A DNA stretch of 64,000 bases, taken from positions 248,001-312,000 of the forward strand of contig NZ_CP056049.1 of the NCBI RefSeq assembly GCF_021559775.1. The letters run 5' to 3'. The stretch's first letter is position 1; the number at the start of each line of letters is the position of its first letter. Positions 54,133 to 62,861 of this stretch are shown here, piece by piece. The notes under the pieces are model-generated. The model had not been told where the DNA came from, did not search any database, and saw only the letters and a program-made list of their open reading frames with translations. The position numbers and the translations under genes were made by a program. Origin of the DNA: Gillisella vitis. Lineage in GTDB: Bacteria; Pseudomonadota; Alphaproteobacteria; Rhizobiales; Rhizobiaceae.

Positions 54133-55607
54133 CTGAGACCTGCTTTCTCGAAGGTCGAGGTGATCTGTCTGAATGGCGCGAGGCCGCGCGACGGTGCCTA
54201 CAGGCTGGGATCGAACCAAAGGCAATCGACTGGCAGCTTATCGGTGATGAACAGGGCTTGTTTGGTGCTGACGCAAGCCGATCCAAAGAGGGCAGCGCGC
54301 CAAGCCCGGCAGAACGCACAGGTGGCACGGCGCAGATGTCCGTCCCGGCAGCCTTCCTTCAGCTTGGAGAAGCCGTTGTGTGTCATTCCGATCGCGGCCG
54401 CTTCGCCTTGCTTTATCGCCTTCTTTTTCGGTTGAGGCAGGAACGCCATCTTCTTGAGGTGAAGACGGATGCCGATGTGGCGCTGGCGTACCGGATGCAG
54501 AAGTCAGTGGGGCGCGATTATCATAAGATGACGGCCTTCCTGCGCTTCAAGGAAGTGCCACTGCCTGTCGGTGTTGCAGGCCGGCGGCGCTTTGTCGCTT
54601 GGTTTGAGCCTGACCACTTTATCGTCGCGCGCGTCGCGCCGTTTTTCCAACGTCGGTTCAATGACATGGACTGGATTATTTTGACGCCCCGCGGGTCCGC
54701 GTCCTGGGATGGCCAGACACTTCTGACGTCGACCGAACCGGCAGTAAAGCCCGATATATGCGATGAAACCGACGATCTCTGGCGCATATATTATGCATCC
54801 ATCTTCAATCCCGCCCGCTTGAAGGTGAAGATGATGATGACGGAGATGCCGAAGAAATATTGGAAGAACCTGCCGGAGGCAGAGCTTATTCCCGGCCTGA
54901 TTGCCGGAGCGGAAGCCAAGCTGATCGATATGGCCCACCGACAAGCCAGCGAGCCGCTCCCTTTCCATCATCGCCTCCAGGACGCTGCTGCGCGTGTACC
55001 GGCAGCGCCAGCGGCCGAAGCGGACACGATAGATGCGCTGCGTCAGGAAGCGCGACGCTGCAATCGATGTGATCTCTTCTGCCGGGCAACACAGACCGTG
55101 TTCGGCGAAGGGCCTGTCGATGCAAAGATCATGATCGTTGGAGAGCAGCCGGGGGACCAGGAGGATCTCGCAGGCCGGCCATTCGTCGGACCAGCGGGCC
55201 GCGTGTTCGATGAGGCTCTGGCGCAGGCAGGCCTGGACCGGCGCGCGCTCTACGTCACCAACGCGGTGAAGCATTTCAAGTATGAGCCACGGGGAAAGCG
55301 CCGCATCCATCAGCGCCCGAATATCGCAGAGGTGCAGCAATGCAGATGGTGGCTCACTCAAGAGATCGATATAGTGAAACCGAAGCTGATTGTCGCCATG
55401 GGCGCAATCGCGCTGTTTTCGCTCACGGATCGAAAGGACCGCTTGGAGGATGTCCGCAGCCGTCCAATTGTCATGGACGACACGCGACATCTATTCGTGA
55501 CCGTTCATCCGTCCTACCTGCTGCGTATTCCGGACGAGATCAAGAGAAACGAAGAACTCGCGCGCTTTCGAGAGGATATAAGCCAGATCGGTAGAGTTGT
55601 TTGTTGA
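54129..55607 (+). CDS. DUF4130 - UdgX-type uracil-DNA glycosylase fusion
   Basis: A 492-residue fusion. The N-terminal half (about 1-265) is the DUF4130/TIGR03915 domain (HKMTAFLRFKEVPLP, WFEPDHFIVARVAPFF, MPKKYWKNLPEAELIP). The C-terminal half (about 305-490) is a family 4-like uracil-DNA glycosylase with Fe-S type cysteines (CNRCDLFC), GEQPGDQEDLAGRPFVGPAG and the UdgX signature KRRIH (390-394). In UdgX that histidine forms a covalent bond to the site of uracil removal. It overlaps the radical SAM gene by four bases, so the two act together. Confidence 0.92.
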   Translation: MTETCFLEGRGDLSEWREAARRCLQAGIEPKAIDWQLIGDEQGLFGADASRSKEGSAPSPAERTGGTAQMSVPAAFLQLGEAVVCHSDRGRFALLYRLLFRLRQERHLLEVKTDADVALAYRMQKSVGRDYHKMTAFLRFKEVPLPVGVAGRRRFVAWFEPDHFIVARVAPFFQRRFNDMDWIILTPRGSASWDGQTLLTSTEPAVKPDICDETDDLWRIYYASIFNPARLKVKMMMTEMPKKYWKNLPEAELIPGLIAGAEAKLIDMAHRQASEPLPFHHRLQDAAARVPAAPAAEADTIDALRQEARRCNRCDLFCRATQTVFGEGPVDAKIMIVGEQPGDQEDLAGRPFVGPAGRVFDEALAQAGLDRRALYVTNAVKHFKYEPRGKRRIHQRPNIAEVQQCRWWLTQEIDIVKPKLIVAMGAIALFSLTDRKDRLEDVRSRPIVMDDTRHLFVTVHPSYLLRIPDEIKRNEELARFREDISQIGRVVC

Positions 55608-55682
55608 TTTTCACTGAGAACTGACCCGGTAGCACAAGATAGGGGGGGGCGGACGAAAACTTGGACCACCAGGAGGTAGTTC

Positions 55683-56084
55683 ATGTATTCCTACGCAGAC
55701 AGACTTCGAGCGGTTAAGCTCTATATCCGGCTGGGCAAGCGACTTAACGCGACCATTCGCCAGCTGGGATATCCCACGAAAAATGCCCTGAGGGGCTGGT
55801 ATCGCGAGTACGTCGAGAATCACGACTTGCGTGTTCAGGCGGTAGCGCGACCGCCAAAGTTTTCCGAGGCTCAAAAGCAGGCTGCTCTTGAGCATTACCG
55901 CACTCACGATCGTTGCATCTCTTCGACGATGAGGGCGCTCGGCTATCCCGGTCGAGGAACTCTAACCGGATGGGTTCGTGAGGCGTTTCCGGAGGCGCGG
56001 ACCGATGGTCGGTCGATCGTGGCACCCTGGCTATTGCGAGGAGGTCCGGCAAGCGGGGGTCATCGGATTATGCAGTGGAGATGA
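55683..56084 (+). CDS. IS3 OrfA, N-terminal piece
   Basis: A 133-residue frame that starts MYSYADRLRAVKLYIRLGKR. It contains a first helix-turn-helix and a second repeat (ALEHYRTHDRCISSTMRALG) like the doubled OrfA of some IS3 elements. AGGAGG lies before the ATG. The reading frame should join the frame of the next piece near 56000, but it runs out of frame: the similarity moves from this frame to the 55978 frame. A single-base indel, real or sequencing, is suspected. Confidence 0.75.
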   Translation: MYSYADRLRAVKLYIRLGKRLNATIRQLGYPTKNALRGWYREYVENHDLRVQAVARPPKFSEAQKQAALEHYRTHDRCISSTMRALGYPGRGTLTGWVREAFPEARTDGRSIVAPWLLRGGPASGGHRIMQWR

Positions 56085-56343
56085 AAGCACTCAACAGGTC
56101 GCTGACCGACTGGGCGTCTCAAGGCCGACATTGTATAGCTGGAAAGACCAGCTTCTCGGTCATGAGGCTTCTTCATCCATGAAACGCCGCAAAGCCAACT
56201 CCAAAGCGCCAGAACGTGAGGAACTCGAGCGACAGCTTGAAGCCCTCCAGCGTGATGTCCGCCAGTTGCAACTCGAGCATGATCTCCTGAAGAAGGCCAA
56301 TGAACTCCTAAAAAAGGCCTGGGCGTCGATCTGCAGATCCTGA
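55978..56343 (+). CDS. IS3 OrfA, C-terminal piece with frameshift site
   Basis: A 121-residue frame that continues OrfA: helix-turn-helix TQQVADRLGVSRPTLYSWKD and the leucine-zipper-like coil PEREELERQLEALQRDVRQL ending LLKKANELLKKA. At its end the run A6G (56310-56316) is a classic -1 slippery site. Shifting there leads into the frame reading LGVDLQILSNREKTQL and then OrfB. Confidence 0.75.
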   Translation: MRRFRRRGPMVGRSWHPGYCEEVRQAGVIGLCSGDESTQQVADRLGVSRPTLYSWKDQLLGHEASSSMKRRKANSKAPEREELERQLEALQRDVRQLQLEHDLLKKANELLKKAWASICRS

Positions 56344-56393
56344 GTAATCGGGAGAAGACACAGCTGGTTGACGCCCTTAGGAATATCTATCGA

Positions 56394-57218
56394 GTGCCGG
56401 AACTGCTTTCCCAATTGGGCTTGGCACGGAGCTCCTACTTCTACCACAAAATCCGTATGGGCTTGGCAGACAAATATGTCGCTATCCGCCGCAGCATGAC
56501 GGAAATCTTTGAAGCGAACCGTCGTTGCTACGGTTATCGACGACTGCAGGCGCCGCTGGCCAGACAGAGCGTGATAATCTCGGAAAAGGTTGTCCAGCGA
56601 TTGATGAAGCAGGAGCAGTTGGTCGTTGCCAGGCCGCGTCGACGGCGGTTTGGATCCTATCTGGGAGAGATCAGTCCAGCGCCCGAGAACCTGATCAATC
56701 GCGACTTCCATGCAAAAGCGCCGAACGTGAAGTGGCTGACAGACATCACCGAGTTCCAGATCCCAGCTGGCAAGGTGTACCTTTCGCCTATCATCGATTG
56801 CTTTGACGGCATGGTCATCAGCTGGTCGATCGGAACGCAACCAGATGCGGGTCTCGTCAACACCATGCTGGATGCAGCCATCGGAACCGTCGCCAACGGC
56901 GAGGAACGGCCAATCATCCATTCTGATCGCGGAGCCCATTATCGATGGCCCGGCTGGTTAACCCGTATCAGCGAAGCAAGACTGGTTCGCTCGATGTCCC
57001 GAAAGGGTTGCTCGCAAGACAACGCCGCGTGCGAAGGGTTCTTCGGTCGGTTGAAAACCGAGCTCTTCTATCCACGAGACTGGAAGGCCATCACAATCGA
57101 ACAGTTCGTGGCAGAGGTGGACGCCTATATCCGATGGTACAATGAAACGCGTATCAAGATATCGCTGGGATCGCTCAGCCCGGTCGAATATCGTAAAAGC
57201 CTCGGCCTGAGCATTTAA
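56394..57218 (+). CDS. IS3 OrfB transposase (DDE)
   Basis: At least 274 residues of OrfB (the GTG start is only the first in frame; the real product is made by frameshift from OrfA at 56310). The integrase core is intact: DDE residues in WLTDITEFQI, HSDRGAHYRW and NAACEGFFGRLKTE. It ends YRKSLGLSI, next to the right inverted repeat. The enzyme itself looks functional; whether the element moves depends on the break in OrfA. Confidence 0.85.
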   Translation: MPELLSQLGLARSSYFYHKIRMGLADKYVAIRRSMTEIFEANRRCYGYRRLQAPLARQSVIISEKVVQRLMKQEQLVVARPRRRRFGSYLGEISPAPENLINRDFHAKAPNVKWLTDITEFQIPAGKVYLSPIIDCFDGMVISWSIGTQPDAGLVNTMLDAAIGTVANGEERPIIHSDRGAHYRWPGWLTRISEARLVRSMSRKGCSQDNAACEGFFGRLKTELFYPRDWKAITIEQFVAEVDAYIRWYNETRIKISLGSLSPVEYRKSLGLSI

Positions 57219-57524
57219 AACACTCCAAGTTTTTATCCGCACCCCCGCCCGACGAGAGAGCGGTATTGCCGAACATATCGAATGTGAAGGGATCGTTTCA
57301 TCTGCTTTCCCTCGCTTTTTATCACTGCAAACAGCTTATGAAGCATCGCAGAAGCGGGCAGTATTCGTTACGAGGGGGAAGCTTTAGCGCCTCTAAACCA
57401 GAGCGCTGTTGTTTTAGCGGCTTTGTCGCAAAATTTCGGCTTAGTTTGCCGCCTGGATGATCATGAGGTAGATGCGGTCTGAAGTAAGCAGACAGGTAGA
57501 TTTGAGCGGTCATGGTCGATTTCA

Positions 57525-57719
57525 AAGGCAGTCACTGGCAAACGGGCTTTGGTTGAAACCGCGATGGGTCGATACAAAGGCGTTATTGGGCTGCGTTTGC
57601 GTGCCCGGTCGTTCCTTGCCCAACAGACAGAGGCTGCGATCGCCATCGCGGTATGCTGCTTGGTCGGGCAAAAAATCTTGGCGGCGCTGATCCAGCGTTA
57701 TGGCATCTACAACCGCTAA
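57525..57719 (+). pseudogene. IS5-family transposase C-terminal fragment
   Basis: The frame reads KAVTGKRALVETAMGRYKGV, RLRARSFLAQQTEAAIAIAV, then a divergent tail. This is the conserved end of IS5-type transposases (RALVETTMGRYK...AQQTEAAIGVAVLNRM). The catalytic upstream part is missing, so it is a remnant. Confidence 0.7.
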
Positions 57720-57729
57720 GCTGGCCGCG

Positions 57730-57940
57730 GTGCCATCAAGGGATTGCTGTTAGGCGGACCGCACAATCTTCGGGATATTCTGGCAACGCCTATCCTGAAA
57801 CAGACCGGCTCCTACCAGTAGGACAGCTATGTCATCTAGAACACAGCGGATATTGTTCAGCAGCATTACGCACGCTTCCTACCTCAGGACAAGACCGCGC
57901 TTGCGGTGAAAATCTTCAATCAGGTTTAGGAAGCTGCATA
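57730..57940 (+). pseudogene. Tyrosine integrase C-terminal fragment with stops
   Basis: One frame reads HNLRDILATPILKQTGSYQ-stop-DSYVI-stop-NTADIVQQHYARFLPQDKTA and on to LAVKIFNQV. This is the catalytic end of a tyrosine recombinase, including the box around HYARFLPQDK. Two internal stop codons show it is dead. The N-terminal fragment of a similar protein is at 39290. The gap from 57941 to 58060 shows nothing else. Confidence 0.7.
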
Positions 57941-58060
57941 GCGGATCGGATGAATAGCTGATCCGCATCTGCCTGGATTTCATTCGTCTTCGCCTTGAAC
58001 GGATACGAGCCATCACCTGTGTTCGCCAGATTCCCTAAATTATAAGGCGACGACAATGTC

Positions 58061-58097
58061 ACCACATAATATATTGTATTTTGTAATTTTACGTGGT
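58061..58097. promoter_or_regulatory. Probable Lrp operator
   Basis: ACCACATAA and TTACGTGGT form an inverted repeat (8 of 9) around an AT-rich centre, 12 bases before the Lrp-family ATG. Autoregulation by the Lrp protein is the natural reading. Confidence 0.5.
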
Positions 58098-58108
58098 TTT
58101 ATGCGGAT

Positions 58109-58564
58109 ATGGATATTATAGACCGCAAAATAGTCAGTCTTCTTGCCGAAGACGCCCGCCGCTCGCTTGCCGATATTGGCAATATCGTCGAGCTTTCCGC
58201 GTCGGCGGTGAACGAGCGCATCAGACGCCTGACCGCGAGTGGGGCGATCCGCCGTGTCACCGTTGATGCCGATCCATCCGCATTCGATTTGCCGGTGATC
58301 GCCTTCGTGTGGATCGCCTTGGCGGCGGATGCGGACGAGGCCAGCTTTCGTACCTATGCTGCGTCCCAGTCCGCTATTGCGGAATGTCACCATGTGACCG
58401 GGCAATGGTCCTATCTTATCAAGGTTCATGTCGCGTCGCTGGCGGAAATCGAAGCCTTCCTGGCGGCAATGAAACAGAACAGATTCCTTGCACGTAGCGA
58501 GACAATCATTGCTCTCTCATCTGTGGTGCCAGGACCATTCATGCCGAAGGGAAGTTTGGACTGA
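58109..58564 (+). CDS. Lrp/AsnC family regulator
   Basis: A 151-residue regulator: N-terminal helix-turn-helix (IDRKIVSLLAEDARRSLADI, VNERIRRLTASGAIRRVTVD) and a C-terminal RAM effector domain (HHVTGQWSYLIKVHVASLAE). It is followed at once by a LysE-type exporter (overlap TGATG), the usual partner pairing, so it probably induces that exporter in response to an amino acid. Confidence 0.92.
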   Translation: MDIIDRKIVSLLAEDARRSLADIGNIVELSASAVNERIRRLTASGAIRRVTVDADPSAFDLPVIAFVWIALAADADEASFRTYAASQSAIAECHHVTGQWSYLIKVHVASLAEIEAFLAAMKQNRFLARSETIIALSSVVPGPFMPKGSLD

Positions 58565-59193
58565 TGGAGCTGACACTCATTTTGAAAAGCATTGTGCTTG
58601 GCCTTGCTGTCGCAGCCCCGCTCGGCCCCATCGGCGCCTTGTGCATCAACCGGACTCTTGAACGTGGGTTCTGGGCCGGCGTGGCGGGCGGCTTTGGGAC
58701 TGCTCTGGCAGATGCCGTCTACGCCAGTCTCGCCGCGCTTGGCTTTTCCGCTTTCGCGGCGACCCTTGCGACAATCGATACGCCGCTCAAAATCATCGGT
58801 GGACTTTTCATGGTGTGGCTCGGCTGGAAAAGCCTGAAGCCCAAACCTCTCGCGGACGCGGCCAAGGTTGGAGCGCGCGATCTTTTCGGTACCATCGCTG
58901 CAACCTTTTTCCTGACGATCACCAACCCTGTGACCATTCTGTCCTTTGCTGCAATTTTTGCCGGTCTTGGCCTTGCTGGCGCATCGGGGGCGACAAATGC
59001 GTTTTTCGTGGTCGCAGGCGTTTTCCTTGGCTCGTTGCTGTGGTGGTTCCTATTGAGTGGCGGCATTGCATTGGCGCGACAGCGCCTTCCCTCAAGTTTT
59101 GCCCGCTGGGTTTCCCGTTTGTCCGGACTGATACTGATCTCGTTCGGACTTTTTGCCCTCGGTTCAATCGCTTGGGGCATGATTGCTCGATGA
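58564..59193 (+). CDS. LysE family amino acid exporter
   Basis: A 209-residue membrane protein with about six hydrophobic segments and the family start APLGPIGALCINRTLERGFW, followed by AGVAGGFGTALADAVYASLA. It should export an amino acid or related compound. Translation is coupled to the Lrp gene by overlapping stop and start codons. Confidence 0.92.
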   Translation: MELTLILKSIVLGLAVAAPLGPIGALCINRTLERGFWAGVAGGFGTALADAVYASLAALGFSAFAATLATIDTPLKIIGGLFMVWLGWKSLKPKPLADAAKVGARDLFGTIAATFFLTITNPVTILSFAAIFAGLGLAGASGATNAFFVVAGVFLGSLLWWFLLSGGIALARQRLPSSFARWVSRLSGLILISFGLFALGSIAWGMIAR

Positions 59194-59339
59194 AGATATC
59201 CGGCGTTAGCGATTGGTGTCCGTCAATACATACACCGGAGCTGACGGTAAAGATAAGACGACTGAACTTTGATTGACACAGATGCGCGATCTGGCGCTGT
59301 GCAGTCCTGCGATTACCGCGATACCAGTCGTTGCAATCA

Positions 59340-60416
59340 TCAGTCCGTCTTGCGTGCAGCAGAGATAATAGCGGCAAACAGATCGAGATCAGCCATGGAC
59401 TCTGATGGCGGCGTTCGGTTCTCGCCGCCTTGCTTGACCGCCGCATGGAATGCTCGCAACTCGACATCAAAGGGGTCTTGATGAAAGGGGCCAAGCCGGG
59501 TGAGGCTGTTATCGTGATCGGTGGAATTTTGAATATCCAGCACCATCGGCAGATTGCGGATGTAAGGGGTTGGATATTCAAAGGCCAGACGATTGTAGCG
59601 AGAGTTGATCTCGAAACCGGCTTCAAAGCGCACCACATCGCCAATCATGCATTCATAAATTGCGGTAAAATGACCGTAGTCAAAGAGGGCCGTGATCTGG
59701 CTGCCGCCCTGTTTAATCTCGGCGGCAATCACGCGCTTGGGACTGCCCAGCAGATCCCGCATGGCCGAGAGGGAATGAGACGAAAGCCCTGTCAGCACAG
59801 AATACGCCGTCTGAAGTTCAGCGGATGCATTCGGGCCAAGCACGCTGTCCATCATCGTACCACGCAACTTACGGCTTTCCTCGATAAGGCTTGCCGGAAT
59901 ATCGTCCTTGGGCGTGACAACCGTATCCGTCTGGCGAAAATACCAGGGGCCTTCGCAGATGACATCCCGGACACGAACGTAGGTAATGTCGGCAAAGGCT
60001 GGCAACCGCCTTTTCGCCTCCAGAAAGGCGGGCGCAAATCGACGCATATAGCCAACCATGGCAATGCGATCTGTCTGCTCCACCACATCACTGAGTGCAG
60101 CGAGGTCTTCCATCGTCAAACAGCAGGGCTTTTCAATCAAAACATGCTTATCAGCTTTCAGGGCCGCACGGGCATGACGGCCATGGTATTGATCCGGGCT
60201 CATGATCAGAATTGCATCAATATCCGGTGACGCAATCATCGCATCGACACTTTCAAATACGCGCTCAATGCTCCACCGTGTCGAGATCGACTGGGCCACG
60301 CTGGGGGACGGATCATAAGCGCCCGCAAGCGTGAACATTTCGGTCAATCTCTGCAAAATCGGCAGATGGATCAACTGCGCCACTTCTCCAAGCCCAACAA
60401 GACCAAGTCTCACCAT
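59340..60416 (-). CDS. Gfo/Idh/MocA family oxidoreductase
   Basis: A 358-residue NAD(P)-dependent sugar oxidoreductase. The Rossmann N-terminus is MVRLGLVGLGEVAQLIHLPI and the family motif is EKPCCLT. The C-terminal alpha/beta domain extends from about 130. GGCGGGAAA precedes the ATG. It diverges from the sugar isomerase gene at 60683 (266 bases) and so probably belongs to the same sugar or inositol pathway. Substrate unknown. Confidence 0.9.
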   Translation of the reverse strand: MVRLGLVGLGEVAQLIHLPILQRLTEMFTLAGAYDPSPSVAQSISTRWSIERVFESVDAMIASPDIDAILIMSPDQYHGRHARAALKADKHVLIEKPCCLTMEDLAALSDVVEQTDRIAMVGYMRRFAPAFLEAKRRLPAFADITYVRVRDVICEGPWYFRQTDTVVTPKDDIPASLIEESRKLRGTMMDSVLGPNASAELQTAYSVLTGLSSHSLSAMRDLLGSPKRVIAAEIKQGGSQITALFDYGHFTAIYECMIGDVVRFEAGFEINSRYNRLAFEYPTPYIRNLPMVLDIQNSTDHDNSLTRLGPFHQDPFDVELRAFHAAVKQGGENRTPPSESMADLDLFAAIISAARKTD

Positions 60417-60682
60417 AGGATTTCCCGCCTTCGACCAGCTTTCAAGATGCGATAGATATTTCAGGCCGAATTAAATACACAATAATGATTATATCAAGAG
60501 ATGTTTTGCACGAAATGAGCAGCCTCGGCACAGAATTTTGAAAACGGAAATGGCTTAATGATTGAATTCGCTTTATTTTGTCCGATTTTCAAGAAAATAG
60601 CATTTTTAACGCAATGCTCTTTTGCTTTCAAATCGGATCGATTAAGGTGTCATTGTAGATTTAATAATCAATGGAGTCGATT

Positions 60683-61549
60683 ATGAAGCTTGCGACAGCG
60701 CCCGACGCCTGGGGCGTCTGGTATGCAGACGATCCGCGACAGACCCCTTGGGAGCGCTATCTGGACGAGGTACGAGACTCCGGCTTCACAGCGACAGAGA
60801 CCGGGCCTTGGGGCTATCTGCCCACCGATCCATCTCATTTGACAGATGCCCTCGGTAGCCGTGGATTGAGCGTATGCGGATCAGCCCTTGTGCACCTGCT
60901 TGCCCCCGCAGACGCCATGGAAACCCTACGCCCAAGGCTTGAGCAGACCTGCGGTCTTTTGAAAGCCATGAAGGCTGAGTGGGTGGTGCTGATGGATGAT
61001 TCAGACCTGCCCCTCCCCGGCAAAAACCGCGCGCTTTCCCCGCAAGACTGGGCATCGATGATCCGCAACATCAAGGATGCGGCCCATTATGTCACGGAAG
61101 AGCACGGGCTTTCTTTCGTTTTTCATCCGCATGTCGGCTCTGGCGTCGAAACGGAAGCCGAAGTCATTCGCCTTCTCGAAGAAACGCCCGAAGACAGCGT
61201 CGGCCTTTGCTTCGATTTTGGTCATCACGCCTATACCGGTGCCGATGCCGTGGCTTTTATGAAGCGCTATGCGGACCGTATTCCCTATTACCACTTCAAG
61301 AATGTAGATCCCGTTTTGCTGGCGCATATACGCCAAAACAACATCAACTTCATTGAGGGCTTCCAGTCGGGGGTTATGTGCGAGCTGGACAAGGGCATGG
61401 TGGATTTTGCAGAGGTTCGGGATTTTCTTGCAACCCGTGGGTTTGATGGCTATGCCGTTTATGAACAGGATATGTATCCCTGCCCTCCGGAGAAGCCTTT
61501 TCCGATTGCGTGCCACAACCGGCAGGTCTTGCGTGAGCTTGGGATTTAA
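60683..61549 (+). CDS. Sugar phosphate isomerase/epimerase (TIM barrel, IolE-like)
   Basis: A 288-residue xylose-isomerase-like barrel. It begins MKLATAPDAWGVWYADDPRQ and has typical metal-site pieces FHPHVGSGVETE, LCFDFGHHAYTGADAV and YYHFKNVDP. This is the IolE/hydroxypyruvate-isomerase superfamily. I chose the ATG at 60683, where GGAG lies seven bases before, over 60671. It runs with the ROK regulator gene 46 bases on. Confidence 0.9.
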   Translation: MKLATAPDAWGVWYADDPRQTPWERYLDEVRDSGFTATETGPWGYLPTDPSHLTDALGSRGLSVCGSALVHLLAPADAMETLRPRLEQTCGLLKAMKAEWVVLMDDSDLPLPGKNRALSPQDWASMIRNIKDAAHYVTEEHGLSFVFHPHVGSGVETEAEVIRLLEETPEDSVGLCFDFGHHAYTGADAVAFMKRYADRIPYYHFKNVDPVLLAHIRQNNINFIEGFQSGVMCELDKGMVDFAEVRDFLATRGFDGYAVYEQDMYPCPPEKPFPIACHNRQVLRELGI

Positions 61550-61595
61550 CATCCATACCGAGAGTGGCGTGCGACAATAGGACGAAGGAACAGCC

Positions 61596-62861
61596 GTGAC
61601 ACTTCTGGATCGGTTTGATGGAGGCTTTGCCCGCGACGGTGAGGACATTATTGCGGGCAGCCGGATTGAAGATGCCCGCATTCATAATCGTCGTCTGGTG
61701 TTTGAAACCATTTTTCAACGCGGCCCCATCAGTCGGGTGGAGATTTCAGCCATTGTCGGGCTGAAACCCCAAACCATTTCGTCCATCACCCGCGAACTGC
61801 TCGAGCAGGAATTGATCGTCGAGGCCGGGCGCTCCTCAGGTCTGCGCGGTCAGCCGCAAATCTATTTGGAGGCCAATGCCGAAGCGGGCTTTTCAATCGG
61901 GGTTCATCTGGATCAGAACCAGTGTCATATTCTGGTGTTTGACTTGAAACGGCAGGAGCGCGCCCGCAAGTCGATGCGGTGTGATACGGCAAACCCCGAT
62001 GTGACCGTGCGGATGCTGGCGCAAACCATAACAACATTGCTGCACGACAATGCCCTGCCTGCGGAGCGCATCTGGGGCCTTGGTCTGGTACTGCCCACAT
62101 TTGGCTCCGATGTCTATGATTTCGATTTTTCCATGCGGCATTGGGAGGCCTGGCGCGATGCATCCTTTGCTGAAGACCTGCAACGCCTGACCGGCTTTGC
62201 CGTTCTGGTGGAAAATGACGGAACGGCAGCAGCCATTGGCGAGCGCCTTCACCGCCATGATGCGCAAGAGGCGTCGTTTGCCTATTTCTACATCGGCCAT
62301 GGAGCCGGTGCAGGGCTGATTATTGATGGCTATCCCTTCAAGGGTGTTGGCGGAAATGCCGGCGAAATCGGGCTGTTGCCAATCCTTGGCCTTGGCGCCA
62401 ATCCGGTCTGGCCGGACAATCCCAGCAGCGCTGTTCAGGGCGGTGTTCTTTCTATTGGCGGGCTGGCAGCCGCTTGCGGTCTATCAGAGCAGTCCATGGA
62501 TGAGCAGAGCATCTTGAGCCTGCTGGAGCGGCGTGATCATCGGTTGATGGATTGGCTGGCGTCTGCGGCCAGTGTGCTGCGTGATGTCTGCGCGGTCATT
62601 GAAGTGATGTTCGATCCCGGCTTTATTGCCGTGGGCGGTGCCTTGCCACGGGCGCTGGTGGAACGGCTGGTGGATCGCGCCTATCCGCTGCGCCCCACGC
62701 CATCGGCTCGGCGTGACCGGGCCTTGCCACGGCTTTTGCCTGCAACGCTGATTGAGGATGCGGCGGTGACGGGGGCGGCGATGCTGCCGATTTTTGTCAC
62801 CACCAGCCATAATTTCCGCCATCTCTATTTCCGGCAGATTCTCGCAGACGACCGGTCATGA
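61596..62861 (+). CDS. ROK family transcriptional regulator
   Basis: A 421-residue repressor: N-terminal winged helix (LVFETIFQRGPISRVEISAI, KPQTISSITRELLEQELIVE) followed by a ROK sugar-kinase-like domain (VENDGTAAAIGERLH, GAGAGLIIDGYPFKGVGGNA). The zinc-binding CxCGxxGC motif of NagC/Mlc is absent. A GTG start at 61596 with AGGAA upstream is used. It probably represses the sugar genes around it; it is convergent with the ABC ATPase gene, ending next to it. Confidence 0.88.
   Translation: MTLLDRFDGGFARDGEDIIAGSRIEDARIHNRRLVFETIFQRGPISRVEISAIVGLKPQTISSITRELLEQELIVEAGRSSGLRGQPQIYLEANAEAGFSIGVHLDQNQCHILVFDLKRQERARKSMRCDTANPDVTVRMLAQTITTLLHDNALPAERIWGLGLVLPTFGSDVYDFDFSMRHWEAWRDASFAEDLQRLTGFAVLVENDGTAAAIGERLHRHDAQEASFAYFYIGHGAGAGLIIDGYPFKGVGGNAGEIGLLPILGLGANPVWPDNPSSAVQGGVLSIGGLAAACGLSEQSMDEQSILSLLERRDHRLMDWLASAASVLRDVCAVIEVMFDPGFIAVGGALPRALVERLVDRAYPLRPTPSARRDRALPRLLPATLIEDAAVTGAAMLPIFVTTSHNFRHLYFRQILADDRS

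Larger units (their letters stand above)
55642..57246 (+). mobile_element. IS3-family insertion sequence
   Basis: A ~1.6 kb element with imperfect terminal inverted repeats: left GGGGGGGCGGACGAAAACTT (from about 55643) and right, read on the other strand, GGGGGTGCGGATAAAAACTT (ending 57246). They agree at about 20 of 23 positions through TTGGA. Between them are OrfA-like frames and OrfB. I could not settle the target-site duplication; the flanks (ATA / GCC) do not match. It lies 35 bases after the glycosylase gene stop and has not damaged it. Confidence 0.8.
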
